DNA from: Leptospirillum sp.
GTDB lineage: Bacteria > Nitrospirota > Leptospirillia > Leptospirillales > Leptospirillaceae
NCBI GenBank assembly: GCA_027315205.1
Contig: DAHUYM010000003.1
Span: forward strand, 106,509 to 170,508
Reading direction: 5' to 3'
DNA length: 64,000 bases
Shown one piece after another: positions 17,006 through 25,697 of the stretch. The notes beneath the pieces were generated by a model that saw only the letters and a program-made list of their open reading frames with translations, had not been told where the DNA came from and ran no database searches. Both the position numbers and the translations under genes were made by a program. Numbering within the stretch: the stretch's first letter is position 1; each line of letters begins with the position of its first letter.

Positions 17006-17140
17006 CCATGGGCTGTCGTTCCAGATTTGACATCCTCCCCTCCGTGAACGAAGGGGATTCCTTCCTGCCATCTCCCCTCCTGGTGACGGGGATGGATCGA
17101 CGGACCTGAAAGGTCAGACCGCCGACTCGGAGGTTTTCGC
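17006..17140 (-). ncRNA. Predicted omega (right-end) RNA of the TnpB element
   Basis: TnpB nucleases of IS200/IS605 elements are guided by an RNA that covers the 3' end of tnpB and the element's right end, with the guide just outside. Here the tnpB stop at 17114 is followed by a GC-rich leader and a hairpin with 8-base stem and TTCA loop (17037-17056), then GGAGGATGTCAA at the presumed right end. The next about 20 bases (17006-17025 on the minus strand) would be the guide. The 5' limit is arbitrary and the RNA is inferred, not seen. Confidence 0.45.
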
Positions 17141-18420
17141 CTCCGAACAGGCGCTGCGGGCTTGCCCAGCCCTGAGAATATTCCTTGCGGCATTGGCATC
17201 GGCGTTCTCCGCATGACCGCAGGCCACGCAGACGAACGCCTCCTGCGTCTTCCGATTTTCCGGAGAAACATGACCGCAGACGAAACAGGTCCGGCTCGTG
17301 TTTCGGGGATCGACCCGGACAAGACACCCTCCCCGTCTCGAAAGCTTGTATTCCAGGAGGGAGAGGAACGTCCCCCATCCCCGGGACAGGATGGAGCGGT
17401 TCAGGCCGGACTTCTGCCGGACCTTCCGGCCGGGATTCTCCCGGGCGCCCCGGGCGCTTCGGGTCAGGTTCCGGATTTTCAGATCCTCGACATACACGAC
17501 GGCTTGGGTTTCGCCGATCGCCGTCGAGGCCTTGTGGAGAAAATCCAGACGCATGTTCGCGACCCGTTCGTGGGCTCTCGCCACCCGGATCTTCTGCTTC
17601 CGGAAGTTGCGGCTCTTCGGCCCCTTCCGGTATTTCCGGGAGAGTTTTCGTTGCTCCCGGACGAGCTTCTTTTCCGCCCGTTTCAGGGCTTCGACCCCAT
17701 CCGGATCCGGGTGGATCCGGGTGCCGTCCGATGTCGTGGCGAAAGAGACGACCCCGAGATCCAATCCGATCACCGGACGGGTCAATGCGACCGGCTCCGG
17801 GATCTCCGTCTCGGTCTGGAGGGAGACGGACCACCGGCCCGCCTTGCGGATCACGGTGGCGTTTTTGAGATCCCCTTCGATCGGCCGGGAGACCCGGACC
17901 TTGACCCATCCGACCTTCGGGAGGAAGATCCGGGGGAGGACGGTCCGCCCCTCCTGATCCCGGGTCGAGAGATCGAGCTTCACCTGGAGAGGATCGGGAT
18001 AGCGGAGGGAGTCGCCACAGCCCTTTTTCTTGAATCGGGGAAATCGCTTGCTGTTCGTCCGGTCCAGAGCCTCCCAAACCCCCCGGTCGAGGTTCTTCAA
18101 GGTCTGCTGCTGGGGCTGGGCCGGACCGTTGGAGAGAAACCCGTATTCCTCGCTCGACCGCCACAGGGTCAGGAGTCTGGCCAGGTCCCCGTAGGACAGG
18201 AGCGGGATTCCGGCTTCGAGCCGCCTCGTCTGAAGATCGAGGGCCTTGTTCCAGACAAACCGGACGCACCCCGCATGGCGGGACAGGAGCTCCTCCTGTA
18301 CGGAAGTCGGAACGAGTCGGAACTTGACGGCCTGGCGGGTTTTCATGTTTTTCATTCTACACAATGCGAGGCACGCCTTGTATCTCCGGCCTGAAGTCCG
18401 AAGTTTTTCGGCGTTTTTTG
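17026..18420 (-). mobile_element. IS200/IS605-type element carrying only tnpB (IS1341-like)
   Basis: The element holds one gene, tnpB, and no tnpA transposase, so it would depend on a transposase in trans. The right end is marked by the hairpin at 17037-17056. The left end is placed after TTTAT (18421-18425 on the minus strand), a pentanucleotide used as target by several family members, and is followed by an imperfect hairpin around 18385-18405. There are no terminal inverted repeats or target duplications, as expected for this single-strand transposing family. Ends are tentative to within a few bases. It lies between the efflux promoter and the KefB-type gene. Confidence 0.65.
17114..18355 (-). 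CDS. tnpB: TnpB RNA-guided nuclease (OrfB transposase family)
   Basis: A 413-residue TnpB. The helix-turn-helix and wedge-like N-terminal region (KFRLVPTSVQEELLSRHAG) is followed by a RuvC nuclease split into three parts: Asp199 in GLDLGV, Glu290 in VYVEDLKIRNLT and Asp386 in NADANAARN. A zinc ribbon uses Cys357, Cys360, Cys376 and Cys379. All key residues are intact and the length is normal, so the protein looks active. The start ATG at 18355 is chosen because the protein from there matches the family's N-terminus; no clear ribosome site precedes it. Long antisense and alternate frames over this gene are shadows of its high GC content. Confidence 0.93.
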   Translation of the reverse strand: MKNMKTRQAVKFRLVPTSVQEELLSRHAGCVRFVWNKALDLQTRRLEAGIPLLSYGDLARLLTLWRSSEEYGFLSNGPAQPQQQTLKNLDRGVWEALDRTNSKRFPRFKKKGCGDSLRYPDPLQVKLDLSTRDQEGRTVLPRIFLPKVGWVKVRVSRPIEGDLKNATVIRKAGRWSVSLQTETEIPEPVALTRPVIGLDLGVVSFATTSDGTRIHPDPDGVEALKRAEKKLVREQRKLSRKYRKGPKSRNFRKQKIRVARAHERVANMRLDFLHKASTAIGETQAVVYVEDLKIRNLTRSARGARENPGRKVRQKSGLNRSILSRGWGTFLSLLEYKLSRRGGCLVRVDPRNTSRTCFVCGHVSPENRKTQEAFVCVACGHAENADANAARNILRAGQARSACSEAKTSESAV

Positions 18421-18491
18421 ATAAACAAGAACGTCGACGCTTCGTTCCGCACAACTCCCGTTCATGACGGCATCCGTACGAGGGACACGAA

Positions 18492-20486
18492 ATGGAATCC
18501 CTTTTCGATCTCGAAATCCTGTTCGGTCTAGCCATCCTGACTGTCATATTCGTCCGGCGCATGCGTTTCCCCTCGATCGTCGGATTCCTGCTTGCCGGAA
18601 TTCTCGGAGGTCCCCACGCCCTTGGACTGGTCATCGATCCAAAAAGGGTGGAACAGCTTGCCGAGATCGGGGTCGTCCTTCTCCTGTTTACGATCGGGAT
18701 CGAGTTTTCCCTAAAAGAACTCATGCGTATCAAACAAATCGTCTTTTTGGGGGGAGGCCTCCAAATCACCCTGACGATCCTAGCAACTACGGGACTCGGG
18801 GTTCTCCTCCATTATCCGATGAACACCTCGATCTTCTTCGGGTTTCTGGTGGCCCTGTCGAGCACCGCCATCATCCTGAAACTCTTGATCGATTCGGGAG
18901 AAATCGATTCCCCTCACGGGAAGGTCACCCTTGGAATCCTGATATTCCAGGATCTTTGCGTCGTCCCGTTGATGCTTTTCACGCCTATTCTCGGACACAC
19001 CGTAAAAGACATCCAATCGATTTCAGAGATCGCTCTAAAGGCCCTGGTCGTCGTTCTTGTCGCTCATGTCGCTTCCCGTTATCTTATACCCTGGATCCTT
19101 GGGTTGGTCGCGCGATCCCGAAGCCGCGAGCTCTTTCTCCTGACGATCCTCTTTATCGGCATCGGAACGGCCTGGTTGACAAGCCAGGCGGGACTCTCCC
19201 TGGCCCTAGGCGCCTTCATCGCGGGGCTCGCCATCTCAGAATCGGACTACAGCCAACAGGTTCTTGGCGACATCATGCCGTTTCGCGACGCTTTCATGAG
19301 CTTGTTTTTCATTTCAATCGGGATGCTCTTCGATCCCGTCCCCCTTCTCCTGCATCTGCCGTTCATCGCCGGCCTGATCGCGACGATCCTTATGCTTAAG
19401 ATCCTTGTGTCCGGCCTTGCCATCCGGATCATAGGCCTTCCGCTTCGCGCGTCACTCTTGTCGGCATTTGCCTTGGCACAAATAGGCGAATTCTCTTTTG
19501 TCCTCTCCCAGGAAGGACTTAAGGATGGGCTTCTTTCTCCTCTGAATTACCAGATTTTCCTTGCAGCCTCCATCGCGACAATGATCATGACACCCCTCTC
19601 CCTGTGGATTGCCGAACCCGTTACTGTGTATGCTCTCCGGAATTTGCCGGCCTGGCTGACCCGGGGACGACGGTCCCTTGTCGGGAAAGAGAAAAAATTC
19701 ACAATGTCCAACCATGTCATCATCGCCGGATTCGGCCTGAACGGACAAAATATCGTCAAGATCCTGAAATACCAATCGATCCCCTATGTGATCATCGATA
19801 CGAATCCTTTCACGGTCCAAGCCGAACGGAAGAAAGGGGAACCGATTATCTTCGGGGACGCATCCCAACCCGAGATCCTCGACTATGCCCGGATCAGGTA
19901 CGCCCGAATTCTCGTCATTGCCGTTTCGGATAACGCCGCGAGCCGCCGGATCGTTTCGACGGCCCGAAGCCAAAACAGCACCCTCCATATCATTGCGCGC
20001 ACACGCTATCTCGCCGAATCCGGAGATCTCTACCGGTTGGGTGTCAACGAAGTCGTCCCGGAAGAATTCGAAGCATCTATCGAAATATTGTCGCGCATTC
20101 TCAAGCAGTTTCTCTTTACCGGAGACGATATCGAACGATGTGTCGTGGAAATCCGTAAAGACGGTTACGAAATGCTCCGCTCCCTTCATCGGACATTCAA
20201 CCATGCCTCGACAGTGACTGGTTATCTTCCAGGGGTCGAGATCGGAACTTTCAGGATAAAGGAAGGCTCGCCGGTTGATAGAGAATCTCTCGGGGATGGA
20301 AGGATAAAGAGAGAAAGCGGGGCTACGGTATTGGCCATAAAGCGGGGAGACGAGATTACAGCAAATCCCTCTCCGTCATGGACGCTCGAAACAGGGGACG
20401 TCGTCCTTCTCCTCGGGACCCCGGAACAGTTGCTAGGGGCGGGAGCCCTCTTCGAGCCCCAAGACGAAAATGCCCGAAATGCTTAG
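18492..20486 (+). CDS. Monovalent cation:proton antiporter-2, KefB/KefC-like with TrkA domains
   Basis: A 664-residue inner membrane protein. Residues about 1-390 form the CPA2 antiporter domain with some 12 hydrophobic helices. Then comes a TrkA-N (RCK) Rossmann domain (GFGLNGQNIVKILK near 412-425, binding nucleotide) and a TrkA-C domain in the last 100 residues. Such proteins exchange potassium or sodium for protons and respond to redox or pH. A GAGGGA ribosome site precedes the ATG. The TnpB element ends about 70 bases upstream. The 3' end overlaps the minus-strand small membrane gene by 4 bases. Confidence 0.92.
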   Translation: MESLFDLEILFGLAILTVIFVRRMRFPSIVGFLLAGILGGPHALGLVIDPKRVEQLAEIGVVLLLFTIGIEFSLKELMRIKQIVFLGGGLQITLTILATTGLGVLLHYPMNTSIFFGFLVALSSTAIILKLLIDSGEIDSPHGKVTLGILIFQDLCVVPLMLFTPILGHTVKDIQSISEIALKALVVVLVAHVASRYLIPWILGLVARSRSRELFLLTILFIGIGTAWLTSQAGLSLALGAFIAGLAISESDYSQQVLGDIMPFRDAFMSLFFISIGMLFDPVPLLLHLPFIAGLIATILMLKILVSGLAIRIIGLPLRASLLSAFALAQIGEFSFVLSQEGLKDGLLSPLNYQIFLAASIATMIMTPLSLWIAEPVTVYALRNLPAWLTRGRRSLVGKEKKFTMSNHVIIAGFGLNGQNIVKILKYQSIPYVIIDTNPFTVQAERKKGEPIIFGDASQPEILDYARIRYARILVIAVSDNAASRRIVSTARSQNSTLHIIARTRYLAESGDLYRLGVNEVVPEEFEASIEILSRILKQFLFTGDDIERCVVEIRKDGYEMLRSLHRTFNHASTVTGYLPGVEIGTFRIKEGSPVDRESLGDGRIKRESGATVLAIKRGDEITANPSPSWTLETGDVVLLLGTPEQLLGAGALFEPQDENARNA

Positions 20487-20716
20487 GGAGTTTCCCGAAG
20501 ATGGTTTTCAGGGTGCTCCCTTTCTTCGCTATCGACAGGATATCCCCAGGGATCAATCTTCGGCAGATCTTTTGGAAGCCGGCCCTCGAGGATTTTTTCG
20601 TGCTTGACGAACCTGGAAAGGCTGATCGATACCAAGAGGATCAACCCTCCAAGTCCGGAGAGTATAATCACGTAGTTCACGATCGAATTGAGATTGACTC
20701 CAGGGTTCAGATCCAT
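20483..20716 (-). CDS. Small single-pass membrane protein, unknown function
   Basis: A 77-residue protein with one strong transmembrane helix (about residues 13-35) and a charged, proline-containing cytoplasmic tail. It is not recognised. It looks real because AAGGAGAG stands 7 bases before the ATG and it begins 18 bases after fdhE. A role linked to formate dehydrogenase or another membrane complex is possible only by context. Confidence 0.7.
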   Translation of the reverse strand: MDLNPGVNLNSIVNYVIILSGLGGLILLVSISLSRFVKHEKILEGRLPKDLPKIDPWGYPVDSEEREHPENHLRETP

Positions 20717-20734
20717 CAGATAACTCTCCTTAGT

Positions 20735-21640
20735 TCAAAATCGGGGATCGTCGATGCCTGGCCTGATGATAACCTCGGCCCGCTGTGGTGATTGTCCTAA
20801 TGGACGAAACCCCATCTCTCCCGCAGCCATATCGAGGTGGAGACCGATGATTTCCTGGATATCGGGATTGATGATTTCATCTTCGGACCGCTGGTCGACG
20901 ATCTTCAGATAGGAAAAACAGCCTTCGCAGGCCAGTATGCCCTGATTCTCCTCGGGGTGCTTGTATAGGAGGTTCACTCTGTCCGGATCGACCAGGCCAC
21001 AGGCCGGGCAACCTTCTGGGGGCGTCGCAGTCCAGGAAAACGAACAGAAATAACAAAAATAACGTCTTTGTCCCATGGAAAGGGCCTGTCCCAGAAATGG
21101 CGATCCTCCGCATACGGGACAGAGGGCATGATCCCAGTCCATATCTTTGAGAACGGTCCTTAGGGTTTCGTGAAGACGTTCGAACGAAATCCTGAGAGAC
21201 AACTTGATAAGGTGGATAAGAAGGGGCGCTGGAACTTCGGAATCGTTCGCAAGGCTATCCAGGAACGCATCGTCCCTCGTCAGGATGGTCCGGATAAGCC
21301 AGGCCTCATTTCGTCCGGATGTCCTCAAAAACGACGTCAGTCGTTGAGCCAGGATTTCCCTTTCCCCTCCGCCCTGACGCATGACCGTCAGTATTTTTCG
21401 CAACTGGACTTCGGAATTCGCGAATCCAACCCGTTCAAAAGTGGGACGGTCGATAAGGGGACGGCCGATACGGCGGCGATCACGGACATTCTGGTCCCGC
21501 AGATCCACGACCGGAAGGAAATCGTCGGGGGCGGATGCGTTCCAGATCTCCTCGACTTTCTGATGGAACTGGAAAATCTGCTTTAGGTGTGGTCTTGCCC
21601 GAATATGGGCGGCCAGTTTTTGTTCCCGAGACATCGACAT
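20735..21640 (-). CDS. fdhE: Formate dehydrogenase accessory protein FdhE
   Basis: A 301-residue cytosolic protein with the rubredoxin-like CxxC pairs of FdhE: CPVCG near residue 180, CYFC and CPACG about 30 residues later, and CEGC near 245. FdhE is needed for assembly of respiratory formate dehydrogenases and binds iron. No formate dehydrogenase subunits are in the window, so its partner must be elsewhere. It starts 19 bases after relA. Confidence 0.9.
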   Translation of the reverse strand: MSMSREQKLAAHIRARPHLKQIFQFHQKVEEIWNASAPDDFLPVVDLRDQNVRDRRRIGRPLIDRPTFERVGFANSEVQLRKILTVMRQGGGEREILAQRLTSFLRTSGRNEAWLIRTILTRDDAFLDSLANDSEVPAPLLIHLIKLSLRISFERLHETLRTVLKDMDWDHALCPVCGGSPFLGQALSMGQRRYFCYFCSFSWTATPPEGCPACGLVDPDRVNLLYKHPEENQGILACEGCFSYLKIVDQRSEDEIINPDIQEIIGLHLDMAAGEMGFRPLGQSPQRAEVIIRPGIDDPRF

Positions 21641-21659
21641 CCGAGATGGCCCTTCTGAT

Positions 21660-23927
21660 TTATGATTGTGATGCCGTCGTCAGTTTCTTGATCCGCTGTA
21701 CCCGAATGACCCCTTTGACATGCTGGATTTCATCCATGATGGTCTCGAGATGGGTAACATCGCGAACCATCAGGGAGAAATCGAGAACGGCCATTTTACG
21801 TCTGTCCTGTTTGACCTCGGCATGCGTGATGTTCGCTCCCTTGGCAGAGATCGCCGCCGAAACGGCCGCCAGCATCCCCGGCTTGTCTTCCATCAGAACC
21901 TTGAGGTCGACATCGAAGAACGCCCCGGCATCGGAATCCCAGGTCGCAGCGATAAATCTCTCTTTCTGCACGGACAGGTGGTCGAGGTTCGGACAGTCCC
22001 TCGAATGGATCATGATCCCCCGGCCCCGGGTGATGAAACCGACGATCTCTTCCCCGGGAACAGGGTTGCAGCAGCGGGCAAGGCCGAGAAGGAGATCCTT
22101 TCCTCCACCCCTGACGACGATCGGGTAGTCCTGAGAGGACACTTCGTGTTCGCCCCCGGACGGTATCGTAGTTTCGAAGGGAAGAGGAAACAGTTTCCTC
22201 AGGACCGACAACGGGGTCACCTTTCCGAAGCCGATCCGGGAATAGACATTGTCGAGCGTGGGGGTGGGGAGATCGGAAAATGAAAGAATAACCTCCAGTT
22301 GCGGCGGCTTGAGAAATTCGGCGAGTGACTTGTGAACCTTACGGAATTCGGATTCCAGGGCTTTTTTCCCGATATCGGCACTCTGCCTGTCTTCTTCTTC
22401 CTTAAGCCAGTGGCGAATCCGCGCACGTGCACGAGGTGTGGCGACCGACCTGAGCCAGTCCTTGTTGGGAGTCTGGGTCGGATTGGTGATAATTTCCACG
22501 ATGTCGCCGGATTCGAGCACCGTTTTGATGGGTGCCCAGCGTCCGTTGATACGAGCACCGAAAATCCGGTTTCCCAGGTCGGTATGTACGCTGTATGCGA
22601 AATCGATGGCGGTGGATCCCTTGATCAGTTCCTTGACCTGCCCTTTCGGGGTAAAGACATACACTTCGTCCGGAAACAGATTGACCTTGACGGAGTCCAT
22701 GAACTCCCTGTTGTCCGGCAGTTCTTTCTGCCATTCGACGAGTTGTCTGAGCCATGCGACGACCTTGCGCTCTCCCTCGGCCGGAAGGCTGTCCGCATTC
22801 TCCTTGTAATTCCAGTGGGCGGCGATACCCTCCTCGGCGACATGATGCATCTCTTCGGTACGGATCTGAAACTCCACCGGAACCCCTTCGGGCCCCATGA
22901 CCGTCGTGTGGAGGGACTGGTACATGTTCGACTTCGGAACCGCGATGAAATCCTTTATGCGGCCGGAAATCGGTTTCCATATGCTGTGAAGAAGCCCCAG
23001 GATGCCGTAACAGTTTAACTTCGTGTCGGTTATGATCCGGATCCCCATCAAATCGTAGATCTCGTCGAACGGGATCTCCTGAAGGGTCATTTTCCGGTAA
23101 ATGCTGTAGATGTGCTTGTATCGGCCCAAAACCTGTCCCGGGATGTGATTGGCCTTCAACGCTTCGTTCGCCGTTTTGACCAGGAGGTTGATGTAGTTCT
23201 TTCGCTCCTTTCGGCGCATCGCGACGCGGGCCTTCAGATCCTGATAGGTCTTCGGCTCGAGGATGGAAAACGACAAATCCTCCAGTTCCGATTTCATCCA
23301 GCCGATACCCAGTCGATTCGCAAGGGGTGCGTAGATTTCCAGGGTTTCCAGGGCAATCAGGCGTTGTTTCGGGGTATCAAGAGACGCGATCGTCCTCATG
23401 TTGTGGAGCCTGTCCGCAAGCTTCACAAGAATCACCCGGATATCCTCGGACATCGACAGTAGCATTTTCCGGAAATTTTCGGCCTGCTTTTCGACTTTCG
23501 AGGCTTGATATTGAAATTTCCCGATCTTCGTCACGCCGTCGATAAGGGCGAGCACTTTCTTGCCGAACGTCTCTTCGATCAGCTCCGGGGTCAGCGTCGT
23601 GTCTTCAAGGGTATCATGCAGAAGTGCCGTAACGAGACAGGTGGCGTCCACCTTCATCGAAGCAAGGATCAGAGCGACTTTCAACGGGTGGTCGACATAT
23701 GATTCGCCGGAACGCCGGAACTGTCCCTTGTGGGCTTCCGCGGCGTGAGCATACGCGTCCCGGATCCTGTCCTGGACCTCCGGTGCACTGTTGTAACTCT
23801 TGACCATTTCAAGGAGGGTTTCGATCGAAACGGGAGTGACCGGAGAAACCCCGTGCGTATCTCCCGCTTCGACCTGGCCCGTATTATCCGGCGTTTCTGT
23901 AACGGCGGATGGTGAAGAGCCGCTCAA
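21660..23927 (-). CDS. rel: Bifunctional (p)ppGpp synthetase/hydrolase RelA/SpoT
   Basis: A 755-residue stringent-response enzyme. The hydrolase HD domain is intact (His104-Asp105 in LLHDTLEDT), so it should both make and degrade (p)ppGpp. The synthetase domain contains YDLMGIRII and QIRTEEMHHVAEEGIAAHW; TGS and C-terminal ACT domains follow. It starts with TTG behind AAAGGAGACC, 44 bases inside the end of recJ. It is likely the cell's long Rel protein, but a second homologue outside the window cannot be excluded. Confidence 0.95.
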   Translation of the reverse strand: MSGSSPSAVTETPDNTGQVEAGDTHGVSPVTPVSIETLLEMVKSYNSAPEVQDRIRDAYAHAAEAHKGQFRRSGESYVDHPLKVALILASMKVDATCLVTALLHDTLEDTTLTPELIEETFGKKVLALIDGVTKIGKFQYQASKVEKQAENFRKMLLSMSEDIRVILVKLADRLHNMRTIASLDTPKQRLIALETLEIYAPLANRLGIGWMKSELEDLSFSILEPKTYQDLKARVAMRRKERKNYINLLVKTANEALKANHIPGQVLGRYKHIYSIYRKMTLQEIPFDEIYDLMGIRIITDTKLNCYGILGLLHSIWKPISGRIKDFIAVPKSNMYQSLHTTVMGPEGVPVEFQIRTEEMHHVAEEGIAAHWNYKENADSLPAEGERKVVAWLRQLVEWQKELPDNREFMDSVKVNLFPDEVYVFTPKGQVKELIKGSTAIDFAYSVHTDLGNRIFGARINGRWAPIKTVLESGDIVEIITNPTQTPNKDWLRSVATPRARARIRHWLKEEEDRQSADIGKKALESEFRKVHKSLAEFLKPPQLEVILSFSDLPTPTLDNVYSRIGFGKVTPLSVLRKLFPLPFETTIPSGGEHEVSSQDYPIVVRGGGKDLLLGLARCCNPVPGEEIVGFITRGRGIMIHSRDCPNLDHLSVQKERFIAATWDSDAGAFFDVDLKVLMEDKPGMLAAVSAAISAKGANITHAEVKQDRRKMAVLDFSLMVRDVTHLETIMDEIQHVKGVIRVQRIKKLTTASQS

Positions 23928-25530
23928 CCCGGTCTCCTTTCCCGACTAATTCCGGAGTCATGACAAGATCAAGACGGTCGCCAGGATTCGGTAGCGTCTG
24001 GGTATGCCGGAAAGCCGCCCTTTCGGTGCCATGGCGCCACCTGAAATGGCACAGAACGAGCCTTCCGTTTCCACTCGCCACTTTCTCGACCTGGACGTTC
24101 CTGATGCCGAACATCGGTTCTGGAAATCCCTCTCCGAACGGAATGAGCTTCCCCAGACCTTCCCAGAAAACTCCCGAACGATAATAGGCCGGCAAAAACG
24201 CATCAATATCCAGGGTTCCGGCCTCTTCCTCCCGTGTTCCGGACCGGTCTTTCAGGAATGCCGTCAAAAGAGACCGGACATCCTCCAATGCCTCGATCGG
24301 GAAACCCAGGCCTCCGGCTTTCGGATGTCCGCCTCCCGATATCGGAAGTCCTTCCAGACATTTGAGTATATCCAGTATCGTCACTTCGCCTTTAAGACGA
24401 AGGGATCCCCTGACCGAACCCGATGCCGTCAAGGTCGCGACAAAGACCGACTGGTTGAATTCTTCGCAAAGACGATGGGCAATCCGGCCCATCACTCCCG
24501 GTGCCCAGTCCGGGGAAAATACGACCGGAGTCCCGTCCCAGCGGCTTCGGACCTCCTCGTAGACACTCCACTCGATTTCCCTGCGCCTTCTGTTCATCTC
24601 GACCACCTGATTCGAATATTTCTCGGCTTCGGATTCCGTCTGAGCCATCAGCAGGCGAAATGATGGAAGGGGATCCGACATTCGTCCCGGAGCGTTCAGC
24701 GATGGAATCACCCAGAAGGAAAAATCGTTGACCATGATTTTTCTCTGGACCTTCTTCCGGAGGAGGGCCTTCACTCCCGGGAAACTTTCAAGCACCCCCT
24801 CGTCCAGGAGCGATTGAACAAAATATCGGTTTTCTGCAAGGATGGGAGCCCGGTCGGCAAGAACCGCCAAACCGGCAAGAAAGGCCATTTCCCTCTCTTC
24901 CGAATCGTGTGCGAACGCCCGCAGCAGGACATAGAGGCAACCGACTGCCGTAAGGCAGGATCGCCCTTGCGGATGAACGAGCGACAGAGTGGCGGGCCAA
25001 GGTTCCTGGATGAGGTGGTGATCCACGACGATGGGTTCCAGCCCGCTTTCCCGGGCTTCCATGAGAAGTGGAATATTGGAGACTCCGAGATCGGCCGCTA
25101 TGATCACGCGGTATCCTTCATCGGGAAGGGAGAGGATCCTGTCCGGATTTAATCCGTGTCCATCTTCCCGATGGACAAGAAGCACAGAATGGGGATGGTG
25201 ACGACGCGTCAAGAATCTCGAACACATCACAGCCGAGGTAATTCCATCAACATCCAGATCGGCATAGATGGCAATTTTGCTTTGATTTTTAAGAGCGCTT
25301 GAAAGCGTTTCCGATGCGAGAAGGGTATCTCCGACGCATGTCGGTCCCGGGGGAGAAGGGTGCAGGAAAGATCCTTGCAGATTATCCTGGTCGAACCCCC
25401 TTCCAAGAAGGATGCGAGCCCAGATCGGGTCTATTTCGAGACCCTGGGACATCGCGGATATGTCGGGCTCGGAAACGAAGGGAACATGCCATCCTGTTCT
25501 TTCTTCGTTCCCGTCGAAGTGTGATCTCAT
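23884..25530 (-). CDS. recJ: Single-stranded-DNA-specific exonuclease RecJ
   Basis: A 548-residue DHH-family 5'-3' exonuclease of recombination and mismatch repair. Motif I reads YADLDVDGIT, the DHH motif is VVDHHLIQE, and the DHHA1 domain has GGGHPKAGG. SLNAPGRMSDP corresponds to the conserved NAxGR segment. Motif I and the following ADLGVS depart slightly from the usual YGDYDVDG and DCGIS, but the metal-binding Asp residues are kept. It follows the 37-residue gene by 10 bases and overlaps rel. Confidence 0.9.
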   Translation of the reverse strand: MRSHFDGNEERTGWHVPFVSEPDISAMSQGLEIDPIWARILLGRGFDQDNLQGSFLHPSPPGPTCVGDTLLASETLSSALKNQSKIAIYADLDVDGITSAVMCSRFLTRRHHPHSVLLVHREDGHGLNPDRILSLPDEGYRVIIAADLGVSNIPLLMEARESGLEPIVVDHHLIQEPWPATLSLVHPQGRSCLTAVGCLYVLLRAFAHDSEEREMAFLAGLAVLADRAPILAENRYFVQSLLDEGVLESFPGVKALLRKKVQRKIMVNDFSFWVIPSLNAPGRMSDPLPSFRLLMAQTESEAEKYSNQVVEMNRRRREIEWSVYEEVRSRWDGTPVVFSPDWAPGVMGRIAHRLCEEFNQSVFVATLTASGSVRGSLRLKGEVTILDILKCLEGLPISGGGHPKAGGLGFPIEALEDVRSLLTAFLKDRSGTREEEAGTLDIDAFLPAYYRSGVFWEGLGKLIPFGEGFPEPMFGIRNVQVEKVASGNGRLVLCHFRWRHGTERAAFRHTQTLPNPGDRLDLVMTPELVGKGDRVERLFTIRRYRNAG

Positions 25531-25540
25531 GGCTCATATC

Positions 25541-25654
25541 CTAAAGAATTTGCTTCCTCTTGAGGTAAATGAAAAAGATCACAAGCACGACGGGGAGAAC
25601 GAATAGGCCGAGACTCCCCAACACTTCCTGAGGATTGATATATTGATCGTTCAT
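25541..25654 (-). CDS. 37-residue single-pass membrane protein
   Basis: A very short gene between secF and recJ. The ATG is preceded by AGGAAGG at 4 bases. The peptide has a polar N-terminus (MNDQYINPQE), one hydrophobic helix of about 20 residues and a KRK anchor before its end. It leaves 43 bases to secF and 10 to recJ, so it lies in the operon. Small membrane proteins of this kind often attach to larger complexes; no family was recognised. An alternative is that it is chance, but a good ribosome site plus a clean helix argue against it. Confidence 0.55.
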   Translation of the reverse strand: MNDQYINPQEVLGSLGLFVLPVVLVIFFIYLKRKQIL

Positions 25655-25697
25655 GCGTCCTTCCTGCCGGTCGGCAACGTAACGCCCGATCGCATCC

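Noticed and set aside
16947..17009. A 20-codon minus-strand frame between the TnpB right end and the efflux promoter
   Set aside because: No ribosome site, and its stop codon overlaps the -35 box; more likely target DNA for the guide region than a peptide gene.
16947..18269. A 440-codon minus-strand open frame rich in Pro, Gly, Arg and Glu
   Set aside because: It is an alternate frame of tnpB with the low-complexity composition expected from GC-rich coding DNA; TnpB in the other frame has all family motifs.
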